Below, in pieces: positions 8,608 through 17,473 of a stretch of DNA of 52,666 nt (positions are counted from its first letter, which is position 1; each line of letters begins with the position of its first letter). Source of the DNA: UBA6265 sp964526965 (GTDB lineage: Bacteria; Chloroflexota; Chloroflexia; Thermomicrobiales; UBA6265); NCBI GenBank assembly GCA_964526965.1, contig CAZGML010000018.1, forward strand, positions 1-52,666. The letters are read 5' to 3'. Position numbers and translations under genes: made by a program. A model generated the notes under the pieces. The model was not told where the DNA came from, ran no database searches, and was given only the letters and a program-made list of their open reading frames with translations.

Positions 8608-8633
8608 GCCCGGCGATTTCGGTATCGACGGGC
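8608..8633. terminator. Bidirectional hairpin between converging genes
   Basis: GCCCG-g-CGAT (8608-8617) pairs with ATCG-a-CGGGC (8624-8633) with one internal mismatch. It sits in the 44-base space between the zinc-ribbon gene and the converging aminotransferase. There is no strong T-run, so this is a modest terminator candidate for either strand. Confidence 0.45.
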
Positions 8634-8649
8634 TGTTGCTCGTGGTTGA

Positions 8650-9843
8650 TCAGGCCTGGACACGTTTAACCACATCCACCAGCTCTTCGATCTCTTCATC
8701 CGTGGTGAGGTAATGCAACGAGGCGCGAATATACGTGCCCATGTCTTCCCATTCCGGATCGAGATGTGTGATGTAGATATTGGAAATGGATGTGTTGACC
8801 TTCTCGGCCGAGAGAATTTCGTGCAGGCGCTCGGACTTCACGTTTTCGCGCGAGAAGGTGACGATTCCACCCTGCACGTTCCCGACATCATGAACTCGCA
8901 CGCCATCGACGGCCAACAGGTTCTCGCGTAGCAAGGCACCCTGCTGCTGCACTCGTTGCCAAATAGCATCCAGCCCAACCTCCAGGGCGTAATCGACTGC
9001 TGCACCGAGCCCCAGCCGACCGGCGATGTAGCTCTCCCAGTTCTCGAACCGACGCGCATCAGGCCGGATGCGGTACTCGGTTGGCGAGATGAGATCGGCT
9101 GCATGCAGGTCGAGCAGGGGCGGTTCCATGTGCGGGATACGGTCTTTACGAACGTAGATAAACCCGGCACCACGGGGCCCGCGCAGGTATTTGCGACTGG
9201 TAGCGCTGAGGATATCGCATTGGATCGCCTCGACATCTATCGGTAATTGCCCGATAGATTGGCATGCATCCAGCACGTACCAGGCGTCCGGCTGGTGCTG
9301 CCGAATCAGCCTGCCGATTTCTTCGGCCGGTTGTACGAGTCCGTTATTCGTAGGCACATGCGTGATAAAGACACCGGCAGTTGGCTTCTGAAGGGCGTGC
9401 TCAAGACCTGCCAGGTCAATCTGGCCTGCATCGTCGTTTGGTACCAGCTCAATTTCGATACCAAAATGATTCTTGATCTGCACCAAGGCCACCATGTTGC
9501 TGGCGTACTCCCAGCTGGTAGTCAACACCCGGTCTCCCTCTTTGAAGGGGATCGCATAGACGCCCATATCCCAGCCGCGGGTGGCGTTTTCCACCAGCGC
9601 GATCTCTTCCGAAGATGCATTGAGCATGGTTGCGATGGAGTCGTAGACAGCCGTGAGACGATCATGCGCCTGCGCAGCCGCCTCGTATCCACCGATCGTC
9701 GCCTCGAGTTCGAGATGATCAATCACCGCCCGATGCACCGGATTCGGTGGTAGCGCCGACCCGGCGTAGTTGAAGTGATTCACATGCTGTACACCGGGCG
9801 TATCGGCCCGCAAGGCATCGAGTCGATCGAGAATTGGCGACAT
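8650..9843 (-). CDS. Class V aminotransferase / cysteine desulfurase-like PLP enzyme
   Basis: This 397-residue PLP-dependent enzyme of fold type I, class V has the N-terminal FNYAGSALPP substrate loop, NATRGW in the cofactor-binding region, YVLDACQSIGQLPIDV carrying the PLP-contacting Asp and Gln, and SATSRKYLRGPRG with the Schiff-base lysine. Members of this family include cysteine desulfurases, isopenicillin-N epimerase-like and selenocysteine lyase-like enzymes. No desulfurase-type catalytic cysteine loop is obvious, so an aminotransferase or lyase role is more likely. AAGGAGAA precedes the ATG at 9843. It is transcribed divergently from a second class V enzyme 157 bases away. The substrate is unknown. 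Confidence 0.82.
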   Translation of the reverse strand: MSPILDRLDALRADTPGVQHVNHFNYAGSALPPNPVHRAVIDHLELEATIGGYEAAAQAHDRLTAVYDSIATMLNASSEEIALVENATRGWDMGVYAIPFKEGDRVLTTSWEYASNMVALVQIKNHFGIEIELVPNDDAGQIDLAGLEHALQKPTAGVFITHVPTNNGLVQPAEEIGRLIRQHQPDAWYVLDACQSIGQLPIDVEAIQCDILSATSRKYLRGPRGAGFIYVRKDRIPHMEPPLLDLHAADLISPTEYRIRPDARRFENWESYIAGRLGLGAAVDYALEVGLDAIWQRVQQQGALLRENLLAVDGVRVHDVGNVQGGIVTFSRENVKSERLHEILSAEKVNTSISNIYITHLDPEWEDMGTYIRASLHYLTTDEEIEELVDVVKRVQA

Positions 9844-10000
9844 AAACGGTTCTCCTTCGAAGGCGCTGCACGTTCGCTGGTTCCAGAATATCCGAGAATT
9901 AGTCATTTGCTAGGGAGCCTGACTTTCTCCATCGGTACAGCAACCGTATGCTGGTGGCGTGTGGTGCAAGGTGTGCGCCAGATATTTCAGGGTATCCTCT

Positions 10001-11149
10001 ATGCCGCTTTCCGCTGACGAACTCAAATCGCACTTCAATCTCGATCCGGACGTTACCTTCCTCAACCACGGATCGTTTGGCGCCTGCCCGAAACCGGTGT
10101 TCGATGAGTGGCAACGATGGCAGACAGAGATGGAGCGGCAGCCGGTTGAATTCATCGGGCGCCGTCAGGAAGGGTTGCTGGACGACGCTCGCGCCGTTCT
10201 GGCCGAGTACATTAATTGCGATGCAGATGACCTCACGTTCGTCACGAACTCCACCGCCGCAATCAACATCATCGCCCGTTCAATGGATCTGCAACCCGGG
10301 GACGAGATACTCACCACCGATCTCGAATACGGCGCACTCAACTACACGTGGGAGTATCTTTGCCGGAAAGCCGGTGCCACTTATGTCCAGCAGCCGATCT
10401 CGCTACCAACCACCACGCGTGAGGCGATTGTGGAGGAACTGTGGCAAGGCGTGACAGCAAAAACAAAGGCGATCTTTCTCAGCCACATCACCAGTGCTAC
10501 TGCACTCATATTGCCGGTGGAGGAGATATGCGCCCGCGCTCGCGAGGAGGGCATTCTCACCATCGTAGATGGTGCGCATGTACCTGGGCAGATTCCGCTG
10601 GATATCTCCACGCTTGGTGCGGATATCTACGCCGGCAACTGCCATAAGTGGCTTTGTGCGCCGAAGGGATCGGCGTTTCTATGGGTGAGCGAACAGCACC
10701 AGCACTGGGTTGAAAGCGGGATCATCAGTTGGGGATGGCACCCCGAAAACACATTTGTGAGCCGTAACCAGATGCAGGGCACGCGGGATGTAAGTCCCTT
10801 TCTCACCGTGCCAACGGCCATTGAGTGGCAGAAAGAGTTCGAATGGGATGCCGTGCGGACCCGATGCCACGAGCAACTCCGCACACTCATCGACGATATG
10901 CACGAACTCCTCGGTACCGAATCGATCTATGCTGACGATTCCTGGTTTGCGCAACTCGCCGTCATTACCCTGCCACCCGGAGAACACGCGAACCTCAAGG
11001 AATACCTGATGGATTGTGGCATTGAAATACCAGTCACCCAACACCGCGACCGCATGTTTGTCCGCGTCTCCGTGCAGGGGTATGTCAGCGATGCCGACCT
11101 GGCGCACTTCCGAACTGCGTTACCTGAACTGACGCCTGATCCGTCATGA
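10001..11149 (+). CDS. Class V aminotransferase, isopenicillin-N epimerase-like
   Basis: This 382-residue PLP enzyme opens with TFLNHGSFGACPKPVFDEWQ, characteristic of the isopenicillin-N epimerase-like branch. FVTNSTAAINI follows, then IVDGAHVPGQIPLDIS, then GNCHKWLCAPKGSAFLWV, whose HK lysine would hold PLP. The family includes epimerases, cysteine lyases and amino-acid aminotransferases, so the reaction is open. The ATG at 10001 is chosen because the alignment-like start PLSADELKSHFNLD follows it. The upstream open frame lacks family features, although the Shine-Dalgarno is weak. It shares its upstream region with the opposing class V gene. Confidence 0.83.
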   Translation: MPLSADELKSHFNLDPDVTFLNHGSFGACPKPVFDEWQRWQTEMERQPVEFIGRRQEGLLDDARAVLAEYINCDADDLTFVTNSTAAINIIARSMDLQPGDEILTTDLEYGALNYTWEYLCRKAGATYVQQPISLPTTTREAIVEELWQGVTAKTKAIFLSHITSATALILPVEEICARAREEGILTIVDGAHVPGQIPLDISTLGADIYAGNCHKWLCAPKGSAFLWVSEQHQHWVESGIISWGWHPENTFVSRNQMQGTRDVSPFLTVPTAIEWQKEFEWDAVRTRCHEQLRTLIDDMHELLGTESIYADDSWFAQLAVITLPPGEHANLKEYLMDCGIEIPVTQHRDRMFVRVSVQGYVSDADLAHFRTALPELTPDPS

Positions 11150-11201
11150 CCGGTTATCGACGCCCGATTCGACTCCCGATCAATCTCCAGATCCGGGTCC
11201 G

Positions 11202-11384
11202 GTGATTGTGACACCAACGTCAACGCCGTCCACGGATGATTCGACTCCCCCGACCGTGACTGGCCTTCCGCAAACGGGTGCCGGCACGATCGGTGTTCCT
11301 GCGGTGTTGTTGCTGTGGGCGGGATCGTTACTGACGCTAGTTGCAGGCATCCTGCTCTTGATTCGTTATCGATTATCCGGATAG
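11202..11384 (+). CDS. Orphan LPQTG-type cell-wall-sorting tail
   Basis: This 60-residue reading frame begins at GTG and encodes a Pro/Thr/Ser-rich stretch, TPTSTPSTDDSTPPTVTG, followed by LPQTG. A hydrophobic helix (VPAVLLLWAGSLLTLVAGILLLI) and a short basic end RYRLSG come next. That layout is the C-terminal sorting signal of sortase substrates or of related LPxTG-like anchors. There is no signal peptide and no Shine-Dalgarno. The same frame is open back to 11133 and continues the Pro/Thr pattern (STPDSTPDQSPDPGP). It therefore looks like the 3' remnant of a longer surface protein whose body has been lost. No sortase gene is in the window. Confidence 0.45.
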   Translation: MIVTPTSTPSTDDSTPPTVTGLPQTGAGTIGVPAVLLLWAGSLLTLVAGILLLIRYRLSG

Positions 11385-11413
11385 AGCGATTCAATCGGAG
11401 TAAAGAATCATCC

Positions 11414-11446
11414 CGAAGGAGGCTGAACGTTGTCCAGCCTCCTTCG
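11414..11446 (+). terminator. Intrinsic terminator, 12-bp stem
   Basis: CGAAGGAGGCTG (11414-11425) pairs perfectly with CAGCCTCCTTCG (11435-11446) around a 9-base loop, followed by ACGTTTTCCC. It would end transcripts from the aminotransferase or LPQTG frame. The rest of 11447-11664 holds a TTGACA at 11477 but no well-spaced -10, then a GAGGAGG ribosome site for the next gene. Confidence 0.7.
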
Positions 11447-11664
11447 ACGTTTTCCCGGGACTTCTCGCACGCTTCATTGACAAGGAATCACCCTCCTTAT
11501 ACGGTAGCCGTATCTCACATAACGTAAGTCCGTCTCCACAGCGATGTGGTCCATACGGCATTGCCGACGCAGGCACGGAGATATCGACCCAACTATCGCT
11601 CGGGCATTGAGGGAGGTAATGCGCCCGGTTATTTTGGCTACCCGTTTTTCTTTGAGGAGGTCAC

Positions 11665-12339
11665 ATGAAAACCGATGATGTAAAACGGTTGAACATCACG
11701 CTTGATCGACGACAACTCGGTCAAGGTGCGTTTGCCGGCATGAGCGCCGTGGCTCTGGCGCAAGCGATGCCAGCAGGAGCATCGGATCGCGCAGCGCTCT
11801 GGACATTCTTCCGTGCCCAAAACGCCGGTGAGATTCCGGAAACGGTGGATGATTACGTCCCCGCCGCCCTGAATGAATCCGAGTACGCCACACTCCGCGC
11901 CATTACAGCGCGGATTTTTCCTTCCGAAGAAGATGATCCGGGCGCCCTTGAGGCCGGAGCATCTATCTATATCGACCGGGTACTAAATGGCCGCGACGCC
12001 GGCCAGCTGGAAACGTACCAGTCCGGATTGGCAGCGCTGGATGCAGCGACCGGTGGGTTTGTCGACGCGTCCGAAGCTGACCAGGATTCCGCCCTGACCG
12101 ATCTGGAGGCCGGCGAGGTCGCCGATGCGCCTGACGGCTTTTTCGCGCTGCTGCTTGAGCACACCCGCCAGGGTATGTTCTGCGACCCCATTCACGGGGG
12201 AAACCGAGAGTTTATCGGCTGGGATCTCATCAACTATCCGGGCATCAAGCTTGCCTGGACCGCTGAAGACCAGTCCCTGAACGCCGAAGTTGAGCCCGAG
12301 CATACGTCGGTTGAAGAGTATGGAGGTACACCGGTATGA
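11665..12339 (+). CDS. Gluconate 2-dehydrogenase subunit 3-like protein
   Basis: This 224-residue small subunit pairs with the GMC-type flavoprotein encoded downstream. The N-terminus has a twin-arginine-like motif, LDRRQLGQGAFAGMSAVALA (residues 13-32), which would export the folded complex. The core contains LRAITARIFPSEEDDPGALEAG and QGMFCDPIHGGNREFIGWDL, both typical of the gluconate 2-dehydrogenase subunit 3 family. Such subunits act as chaperone or export escort for the catalytic subunit. GGAGG lies seven bases before ATG. The stop overlaps the start of the next gene (ATGA at 12336-12339), indicating coupling. Confidence 0.85.
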   Translation: MKTDDVKRLNITLDRRQLGQGAFAGMSAVALAQAMPAGASDRAALWTFFRAQNAGEIPETVDDYVPAALNESEYATLRAITARIFPSEEDDPGALEAGASIYIDRVLNGRDAGQLETYQSGLAALDAATGGFVDASEADQDSALTDLEAGEVADAPDGFFALLLEHTRQGMFCDPIHGGNREFIGWDLINYPGIKLAWTAEDQSLNAEVEPEHTSVEEYGGTPV

Positions 12340-14171
12340 GCCAGTTCAAACAGAACCTGCCAATTGCAACACCTGAGGCGACGCCGAAACCGGAACCAAC
12401 CGAGATGACCGGGGCAACGCCAGAAGTCGAACCTGACGGAATGGTTGAGGCGACACCGCAGGCCAGCCCTGCAACGTCAGCGGAGCCGGAAGTCCTTCCC
12501 AAGACCGATGTCGTTATCATCGGGCTTGGTGCCGCAGGAGGAATCGCCGCGTATGTGTTTACTGATGCCGGTCTCAACGTGGTTGGTCTTGAGGCTGGGC
12601 CCCGACTGGAGGCTGCGGACTTCCTTAGCAACTACGATGAACTGAAAGGGTATTTCTTCAGCAACTGGACTGGTGAGCCCAAGGCCAATCATGAGGTTCC
12701 TACCTGGCGACCGACGCCGGATGCCGAAAAACAAGACCCCGCTTTCAATATTAAAATGATGAACGCCGTGGGCGGCACCAGCGTTCACTACACGGCCCAG
12801 AGTTGGCGCATGCGCGAAGATGATTTCAAGATCTATTCGTCTACCGTCGAGCGCTATGGTGAGGACAAATTGCCCGACGGGCATGCGTTGGCCGATTGGC
12901 CAGTAACCTACGATGACATGGAGCCGTATTACGACAAGGTCGAGTACCTGATCGGTGTCTCGGGCGCCGGTGGAATGAATCCATTCGAGTCGCCGCGTGC
13001 GCGCGATTACCCCATGCCGCCGCTTCAGCGAACCGCGTTCACCGAATTGGCCGCGGAGGGCATGGCCGAAATGGGATACGACCCCTTCGACCTTCCAGCG
13101 GCAATTAACTCGGAGCCCTACGATGGTCGCGATGCCTGTAGCTACTGCGGGTACTGCACGGGCCATGGCTGCTGGAACAACTCCAAATCCAGCACGCTGG
13201 TCAGCGCCATCCGCAAGGCAGAGGATACTGGCCTTCTTGAGGTCCGCCCCAATTCCCGTGTATTCCGCATTCTCACGGACGAAAGTGGGAATGCCAGCGG
13301 TGTTGAGTATCGAAACGAAGCGGGCGAAATGGTCATCCAGCCGGCTGGCGTTGTGGTACTTGCGGCCTACACGTATGAGAATACCCGTCTGCTGCTCCTC
13401 TCCGAATCGGAGCAGTTCCCCAATGGGTTGGCCAATAACAGCGGACAGGTGGGCAAGTACTTCATGGGTCACGCCTTACCATCTGTCAACGCGTTCTTCC
13501 CGGGCATGAACTTCAATGGTATGTCTGGCACAGCATCGCAAAACACCTCGATGGACAATCTCAACGGCGATAACTTCGATCACACCGATCTTGACTTTAT
13601 CCGCGGTTCAATCGTTCAGGCTGGTGCCGGTGAAAGTAACCCGATCGGTGCATCACGAAACATTCCTCCGGGAGTTCCAACCTGGGGTGCTGAATACAAG
13701 GCCTGGCTGAAGGAGAATTCGCTGGGTGTGGCTGCCATCACTACACAGCAGGAAGTCTTGCCCTATCACGACAACTTCATGGATCTGGATCCAGACGTCG
13801 TTGATCCGGACGGCGTGCCGGTTGTGAGGGTTACGTTCGAGATCAAGGACAACGAGTACAAGGCCTGGGAGTATATCAGCGCTCGTATCACCGAAATCCT
13901 AGAGACGATGGGCGCTGAAGCCACCTGGGAGAACCCAGTCTCCTCGATACCCGTGAACAGCCACGCTTATGGCGGGGCCCGTGCCGGCGACGATCCCGCG
14001 GTATCGGTGGTAGATCGATACTGCCTGGCGCACGAAGTGCCGAACCTGGCGATTATGGGCGCGTCAGCGTTCCCCAGTACGTCGGGATATAACCCCACGG
14101 AGACATTACAGGCCTGGGCCTGGCTGTCTGCAGAGTACATCGCGGAAAACTTCGACGATATTGCCGTCTAG
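12336..14171 (+). CDS. GMC-family FAD-dependent dehydrogenase, gluconate/glucose dehydrogenase-like large subunit
   Basis: This 611-residue catalytic subunit probably oxidises a sugar or sugar acid outside the membrane and passes electrons to the respiratory chain. FAD-binding GLGAAGG (63-69) ends a VVIIGLGAAGG strand, and LEAGPRLEA completes the Rossmann site. C-terminal GYNPTETLQAWAW is the family end motif. A cysteine cluster at 268, 271, 274 and 279 (CSYCGYCTGHGC) lies where related FAD-glucose dehydrogenases bind an iron-sulfur cluster. Unusually, residues 8-55 form a Pro/Thr/Glu-rich repeat region with no signal peptide, so export probably depends on the Tat motif of subunit 3. The cytochrome c subunit often found in this operon is absent. 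Confidence 0.87.
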   Translation: MSQFKQNLPIATPEATPKPEPTEMTGATPEVEPDGMVEATPQASPATSAEPEVLPKTDVVIIGLGAAGGIAAYVFTDAGLNVVGLEAGPRLEAADFLSNYDELKGYFFSNWTGEPKANHEVPTWRPTPDAEKQDPAFNIKMMNAVGGTSVHYTAQSWRMREDDFKIYSSTVERYGEDKLPDGHALADWPVTYDDMEPYYDKVEYLIGVSGAGGMNPFESPRARDYPMPPLQRTAFTELAAEGMAEMGYDPFDLPAAINSEPYDGRDACSYCGYCTGHGCWNNSKSSTLVSAIRKAEDTGLLEVRPNSRVFRILTDESGNASGVEYRNEAGEMVIQPAGVVVLAAYTYENTRLLLLSESEQFPNGLANNSGQVGKYFMGHALPSVNAFFPGMNFNGMSGTASQNTSMDNLNGDNFDHTDLDFIRGSIVQAGAGESNPIGASRNIPPGVPTWGAEYKAWLKENSLGVAAITTQQEVLPYHDNFMDLDPDVVDPDGVPVVRVTFEIKDNEYKAWEYISARITEILETMGAEATWENPVSSIPVNSHAYGGARAGDDPAVSVVDRYCLAHEVPNLAIMGASAFPSTSGYNPTETLQAWAWLSAEYIAENFDDIAV

Positions 14172-14181
14172 TTAACATGAA

Positions 14182-14206
14182 CGGAGCGGACATTGCGTCC
14201 GCTCCG
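14182..14206 (+). terminator. Intrinsic terminator after the dehydrogenase operon
   Basis: CGGAGCGGAC (14182-14191) and GTCCGCTCCG (14197-14206) form a perfect 10-bp stem with a 5-base loop, followed by AACTCTTTGG. It lies 10 bases after the GMC stop and may also serve the converging universal-stress gene. Confidence 0.72.
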
Positions 14207-14284
14207 AACTCTTTGGACGACAGATCGTGGTGGTGGGCCCGCGTGCCCGCTTGCAGCTTCGGTCCTCGCGGTCGAAGTGATGCG

Positions 14285-15208
14285 TTATCCCTCGTGATCC
14301 TCTGAGCCACGCTCCAGGAATACCGGGCACGGAGCCTCGCGCACCAGCTTCTCGGCAACGGATCCCAGCGACCATCGCTTGTAACCACCCTGGCCGCGGG
14401 TCGTGATTACCATCACGTCGTCAGAATCCACAGCCCACATCAGCGTAAATGGCACCGAGCCTTCCAGGAGTTCGCTCGTTACGCGTGGCCACTCCTCTTT
14501 GGCACTCGCCTCTTTCTCTTGGAGGTACTCAATAGCCTCGTTGCGAACGGCGTCCAGCGTTTGATCGTAGAGCTCAGGGTGCATATCAGAAGGGGCCAGC
14601 CAGTCTGTATTTTTGTCCCGAAGAGCCACTTTTACATCCTGAAGACCAACACTACGTATGAGATGTAGCGGCAGGTTCAGCGCTGCTGCCAGGCGAATGG
14701 CTGCCTCGAGCCCTCGTTCGGCAATCACGCTGCCATCCAGCGCGCATACCACGCGTTCGGGTTGCCGGGGGTTCCGTGTCAGTTCGCCAACCCGTACCAC
14801 GAGCGTTGGCGTGGTTCCGTGGCGAACAACGCGGTCGGCCATACTGCCAAATATCACACGTCCGGCGGCGCCACGACCGTGGGTCATCATCACGATCAGG
14901 TCAGCCTCGGTGCCGGCGTCAATGATTTCTTCGGCCACATCACCAATGCGAATATCCACGCTAACGTTGCGTGAGGGAGTGCGAAGCTGCTCGGCCTTTG
15001 CCTCCATCTGTTCCTCAAGTGAACTCTCTTCGCGCGCGGCACCACGCCGCAGAATCCACTCCGGCACGATTACCTCGCGATCAACCATCACGTGGAGCAG
15101 AACCAGCTCTTTCGTTGGAATCGAGCTCGCATAGTTGAGCGCAGCCCAACTTGGTTCGGAGCCGTCGAGAGGTACCACGATCCGGTCGTAGATGAAGTCA
15201 GTGGGCAT
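14285..15208 (-). CDS. Universal stress protein with two UspA domains
   Basis: This 307-residue cytoplasmic protein consists of two tandem Usp domains (about 5-145 and 155-300). Each has the ATP-binding-type signature: MMTHGRGAAGRVIFGSMADR in the first, VITTRGQGGYKRWSLGSVAE in the second. Each signature is followed by a PxLV/PVFL strand. The N-terminal VVPLDGSEPSWAAL matches the first nucleotide-contacting loop. AGGAGAA lies eight bases before ATG. It stands alone between the dehydrogenase operon and the peptide importer. Usp proteins of this type bind ATP and help survival under stress; the specific trigger is unknown. Confidence 0.9.
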   Translation of the reverse strand: MPTDFIYDRIVVPLDGSEPSWAALNYASSIPTKELVLLHVMVDREVIVPEWILRRGAAREESSLEEQMEAKAEQLRTPSRNVSVDIRIGDVAEEIIDAGTEADLIVMMTHGRGAAGRVIFGSMADRVVRHGTTPTLVVRVGELTRNPRQPERVVCALDGSVIAERGLEAAIRLAAALNLPLHLIRSVGLQDVKVALRDKNTDWLAPSDMHPELYDQTLDAVRNEAIEYLQEKEASAKEEWPRVTSELLEGSVPFTLMWAVDSDDVMVITTRGQGGYKRWSLGSVAEKLVREAPCPVFLERGSEDHEG

Positions 15209-15397
15209 GGGGCTTTCTCCTGAGAATTACGCCTTCGTATACACCAATGATACGGTCTCGCAGCAGCCAACGCGAGAGGGAATTTCCCCGTGCTTCAAGG
15301 AATTGCGGTAGAATGCGGCACACTAAAGTGTATTCATTCGCGAGTATGTTTTATGATAACGCGACCAGGGTGCTGTACACCCCAATAACATGTGGCA

Positions 15398-15413
15398 CCC
15401 CACCAGGGTGGGG
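15398..15413 (+). promoter_or_regulatory. GC-rich leader hairpin before the peptide importer
   Basis: CCCCAC (15398-15403) and GTGGGG (15408-15413) form a tight stem with a CAGG loop, 69 bases before the first permease start. The 273-base interval 15209-15481 otherwise contains no gene. A leader role in expression of the importer operon is only a possibility. Confidence 0.3.
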
Positions 15414-15481
15414 ATTGGCTAGCCATTCTCAAACCTGTGATGCATTCATTGCATCCGCGCCATGCGAGGGAGTAACGGAGT

Positions 15482-16561
15482 ATGGAGGTTCAGGCGTCTG
15501 GTGAACTGGTTCATCAGGTCACGGAAGAGGACGAGGTGCGACGGAGTAGGTTAGGTTCCATTTTTGGGAACTTTATCTTCCGGCGCCTGCTGCGGGCACT
15601 GCTTACCATTTACCTGGTAACCACCTTTGTTTTCTTCCTGGTGCGTTTACTGCCGGGCGACCCGATTCAGGTATTTATTAACCGGCAAATGACCCAGTAC
15701 GGGTATAGCTACGATGATGCGGCCAACCAGGCGCGTTCGCTTTTTGCTATCGACGACAGCCAACCGCTCCTGCTGCAGTACTTCGAGTACATCGGTAACC
15801 TGCTTCGTGGTGATATGGGGCAATCCATGGTGCTGCCTGGTACGACAGTTATCAGCATCATTAACAGCCGCATTTGGTGGACTATCTTCTCGGTAGGTGT
15901 GGCGCTCATTATCGCCTTTGCGCTCGGAAGCCTCATCGGCATGGTAATGGCCTACAAGCGCGGTTCGGTTTTCGACGGTGTAGCCAGCACTATTGGCTCC
16001 GTTATGAACAGCTTCCCGAATTACCTCTTTGCATTGCTCTTTATCATCATTTTCGCGGTGCAGCTCGACTGGATTCCCTATACGAAAATGCGCGGTTCGT
16101 TATCCAGCGGTCAACCGGTGGAATTCAGTTTCGCGTTCTTTGCAGATGCGCTCTATCACGCGATTCTGCCGATATTCGTCTACGTCGTCACCAGTATTGG
16201 TGGGTGGATGCTGCTCATGAAAAGCTCTACCGTGTCCACGCTGGAAGAGGACTACGTCACCGCTGCCCGCGCCCGGGGAGTACCGGAATGGCGGATTCTT
16301 ACGTTCTATGTCGGGCGGAACGCGATTCTACCCCTCTTTACACAACTCACCATTGCCGTCGGCTTTGTTGCCGGTGGGTCGCTGCTGGTTGAGCCGATCT
16401 TCCAGTACCAGGGCATTGGCTCACGTCTCTTCGAAGCCATCAACCAGCGAGACTATCCAGTGCTCCAGGGGATCTTCCTGATTATCACCGTCTCTGTTGT
16501 CCTGGCACTCTTCGTTGCTGACTTACTCTATAGCCGGCTCGATCCGCGCATTCGGTCATAG
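15482..16561 (+). CDS. Peptide/nickel-type ABC transporter permease (DppB family)
   Basis: This 359-residue membrane permease has an N-terminal TM (RRLLRALLTIYLVTTFVFFL) followed by LPGDP, the hallmark of DppB/OppB proteins. An extended extracytoplasmic loop and about five further helices come next. The EAA-type ATPase-contact loop is present as DYVTAARARGVPEWRI. It heads the order B-C-D-F-A, with 12 bases to the next permease. GAGGGAG lies upstream of the ATG. Substrate class is di- or oligopeptide, nickel or another small solute, and cannot be fixed from the permease. Confidence 0.88.
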   Translation: MEVQASGELVHQVTEEDEVRRSRLGSIFGNFIFRRLLRALLTIYLVTTFVFFLVRLLPGDPIQVFINRQMTQYGYSYDDAANQARSLFAIDDSQPLLLQYFEYIGNLLRGDMGQSMVLPGTTVISIINSRIWWTIFSVGVALIIAFALGSLIGMVMAYKRGSVFDGVASTIGSVMNSFPNYLFALLFIIIFAVQLDWIPYTKMRGSLSSGQPVEFSFAFFADALYHAILPIFVYVVTSIGGWMLLMKSSTVSTLEEDYVTAARARGVPEWRILTFYVGRNAILPLFTQLTIAVGFVAGGSLLVEPIFQYQGIGSRLFEAINQRDYPVLQGIFLIITVSVVLALFVADLLYSRLDPRIRS

Positions 16562-16573
16562 GAGGATCAGGAG

Positions 16574-17470
16574 ATGACTTCTGCAACACCTGCGGCTGAA
16601 AATAGCCGTTCAACAGCAGTTACACCGGCACCCGCGTGGCAACGGTTTATCAGCCGAAACAAGCTTGGTACCTTCGGAATGGTTGTGCTCGCCGCACTTC
16701 TTATCCTGAGCTTTATCGGACCATTCTTCCTCCCGGATTCAAACCCGACCCAGGTCGACAAGGTCTATTGCTCACCGAGCAGGGAGAATATCCTCGGGTG
16801 CGATAACCGTGGCCGCGATATCTGGTACCAGATTGTGAACGGTGGCGCCCAGTTGATCCTGGTGAGTACAGGTGCGGCGCTCGTAAGCACGCTCATCGCC
16901 ATTACGTTCGGAGCCCTCGCCGCGCTTATTGGCGGCTGGTTCGAAGCAGTTGTATTGCTGCTTACCGAGGTCGTGCTCACGATCCCGGGCATCATTTTGC
17001 TGGCGGTTCTCGCTGCATTTATCAGCTTGAACAGTCCTATCCTGTTGGTGGTGATCCTGGCGGTCACCGGCTGGCCAACCTTGTTACGGGCTGTACGCGC
17101 CCAGGTGCTGAGCCTGAAGGAGCGCGAGTTCGTGGAAGCTGCCCGCATGCTGGATCTCGGTATGCCGCGCATTCTCTTCCGCGAGGTGCTGCCAAACATG
17201 GCCAGCTACATCCTCATCAACTTCGTACTGGGTATGACAGTCGCCATCTACGGCCAGGTCGTTCTCTATTTCCTCGGGCTGGTGTCGCTTTCCGGCGATA
17301 ACTGGGGACTCATGGTCGACCAGGCATACCGCCAGGGCGCGGCATTCTCACCCGATGGAATCATGTATCTCGTTTCACCCATTGTTATGATCGTGCTGCT
17401 AATGTGGTCGCTCACACTGGTAGCCCGTGCACTCGAGGATGTCTTCAATCCTCGCCTGCGGGAGGCATAA
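16574..17470 (+). CDS. Peptide/nickel-type ABC transporter permease (DppC family)
   Basis: This 298-residue partner permease has an N-terminal OppC_N-type segment (RFISRNKLGTFGMVVLAALL) leading into the first helix. The LGCDNRGRDIWYQIVNGG motif is typical of DppC, followed by about five helices and the ATPase-contact loop EFVEAARMLDLGMPRI. TAGGAGGATCAGGAG precedes the ATG, a strong ribosome site. It is spaced 3 bases from the following ATPase gene and forms the heterodimeric channel with the product of 15482-16561. Confidence 0.88.
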   Translation: MTSATPAAENSRSTAVTPAPAWQRFISRNKLGTFGMVVLAALLILSFIGPFFLPDSNPTQVDKVYCSPSRENILGCDNRGRDIWYQIVNGGAQLILVSTGAALVSTLIAITFGALAALIGGWFEAVVLLLTEVVLTIPGIILLAVLAAFISLNSPILLVVILAVTGWPTLLRAVRAQVLSLKEREFVEAARMLDLGMPRILFREVLPNMASYILINFVLGMTVAIYGQVVLYFLGLVSLSGDNWGLMVDQAYRQGAAFSPDGIMYLVSPIVMIVLLMWSLTLVARALEDVFNPRLREA

Positions 17471-17473
17471 TCG

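Noticed and set aside
11477..11503. TTGACA with TATACG as promoter of the dehydrogenase operon
   Set aside because: The spacer is 15 bases and the -10 is poor; it is possible but not supportable.
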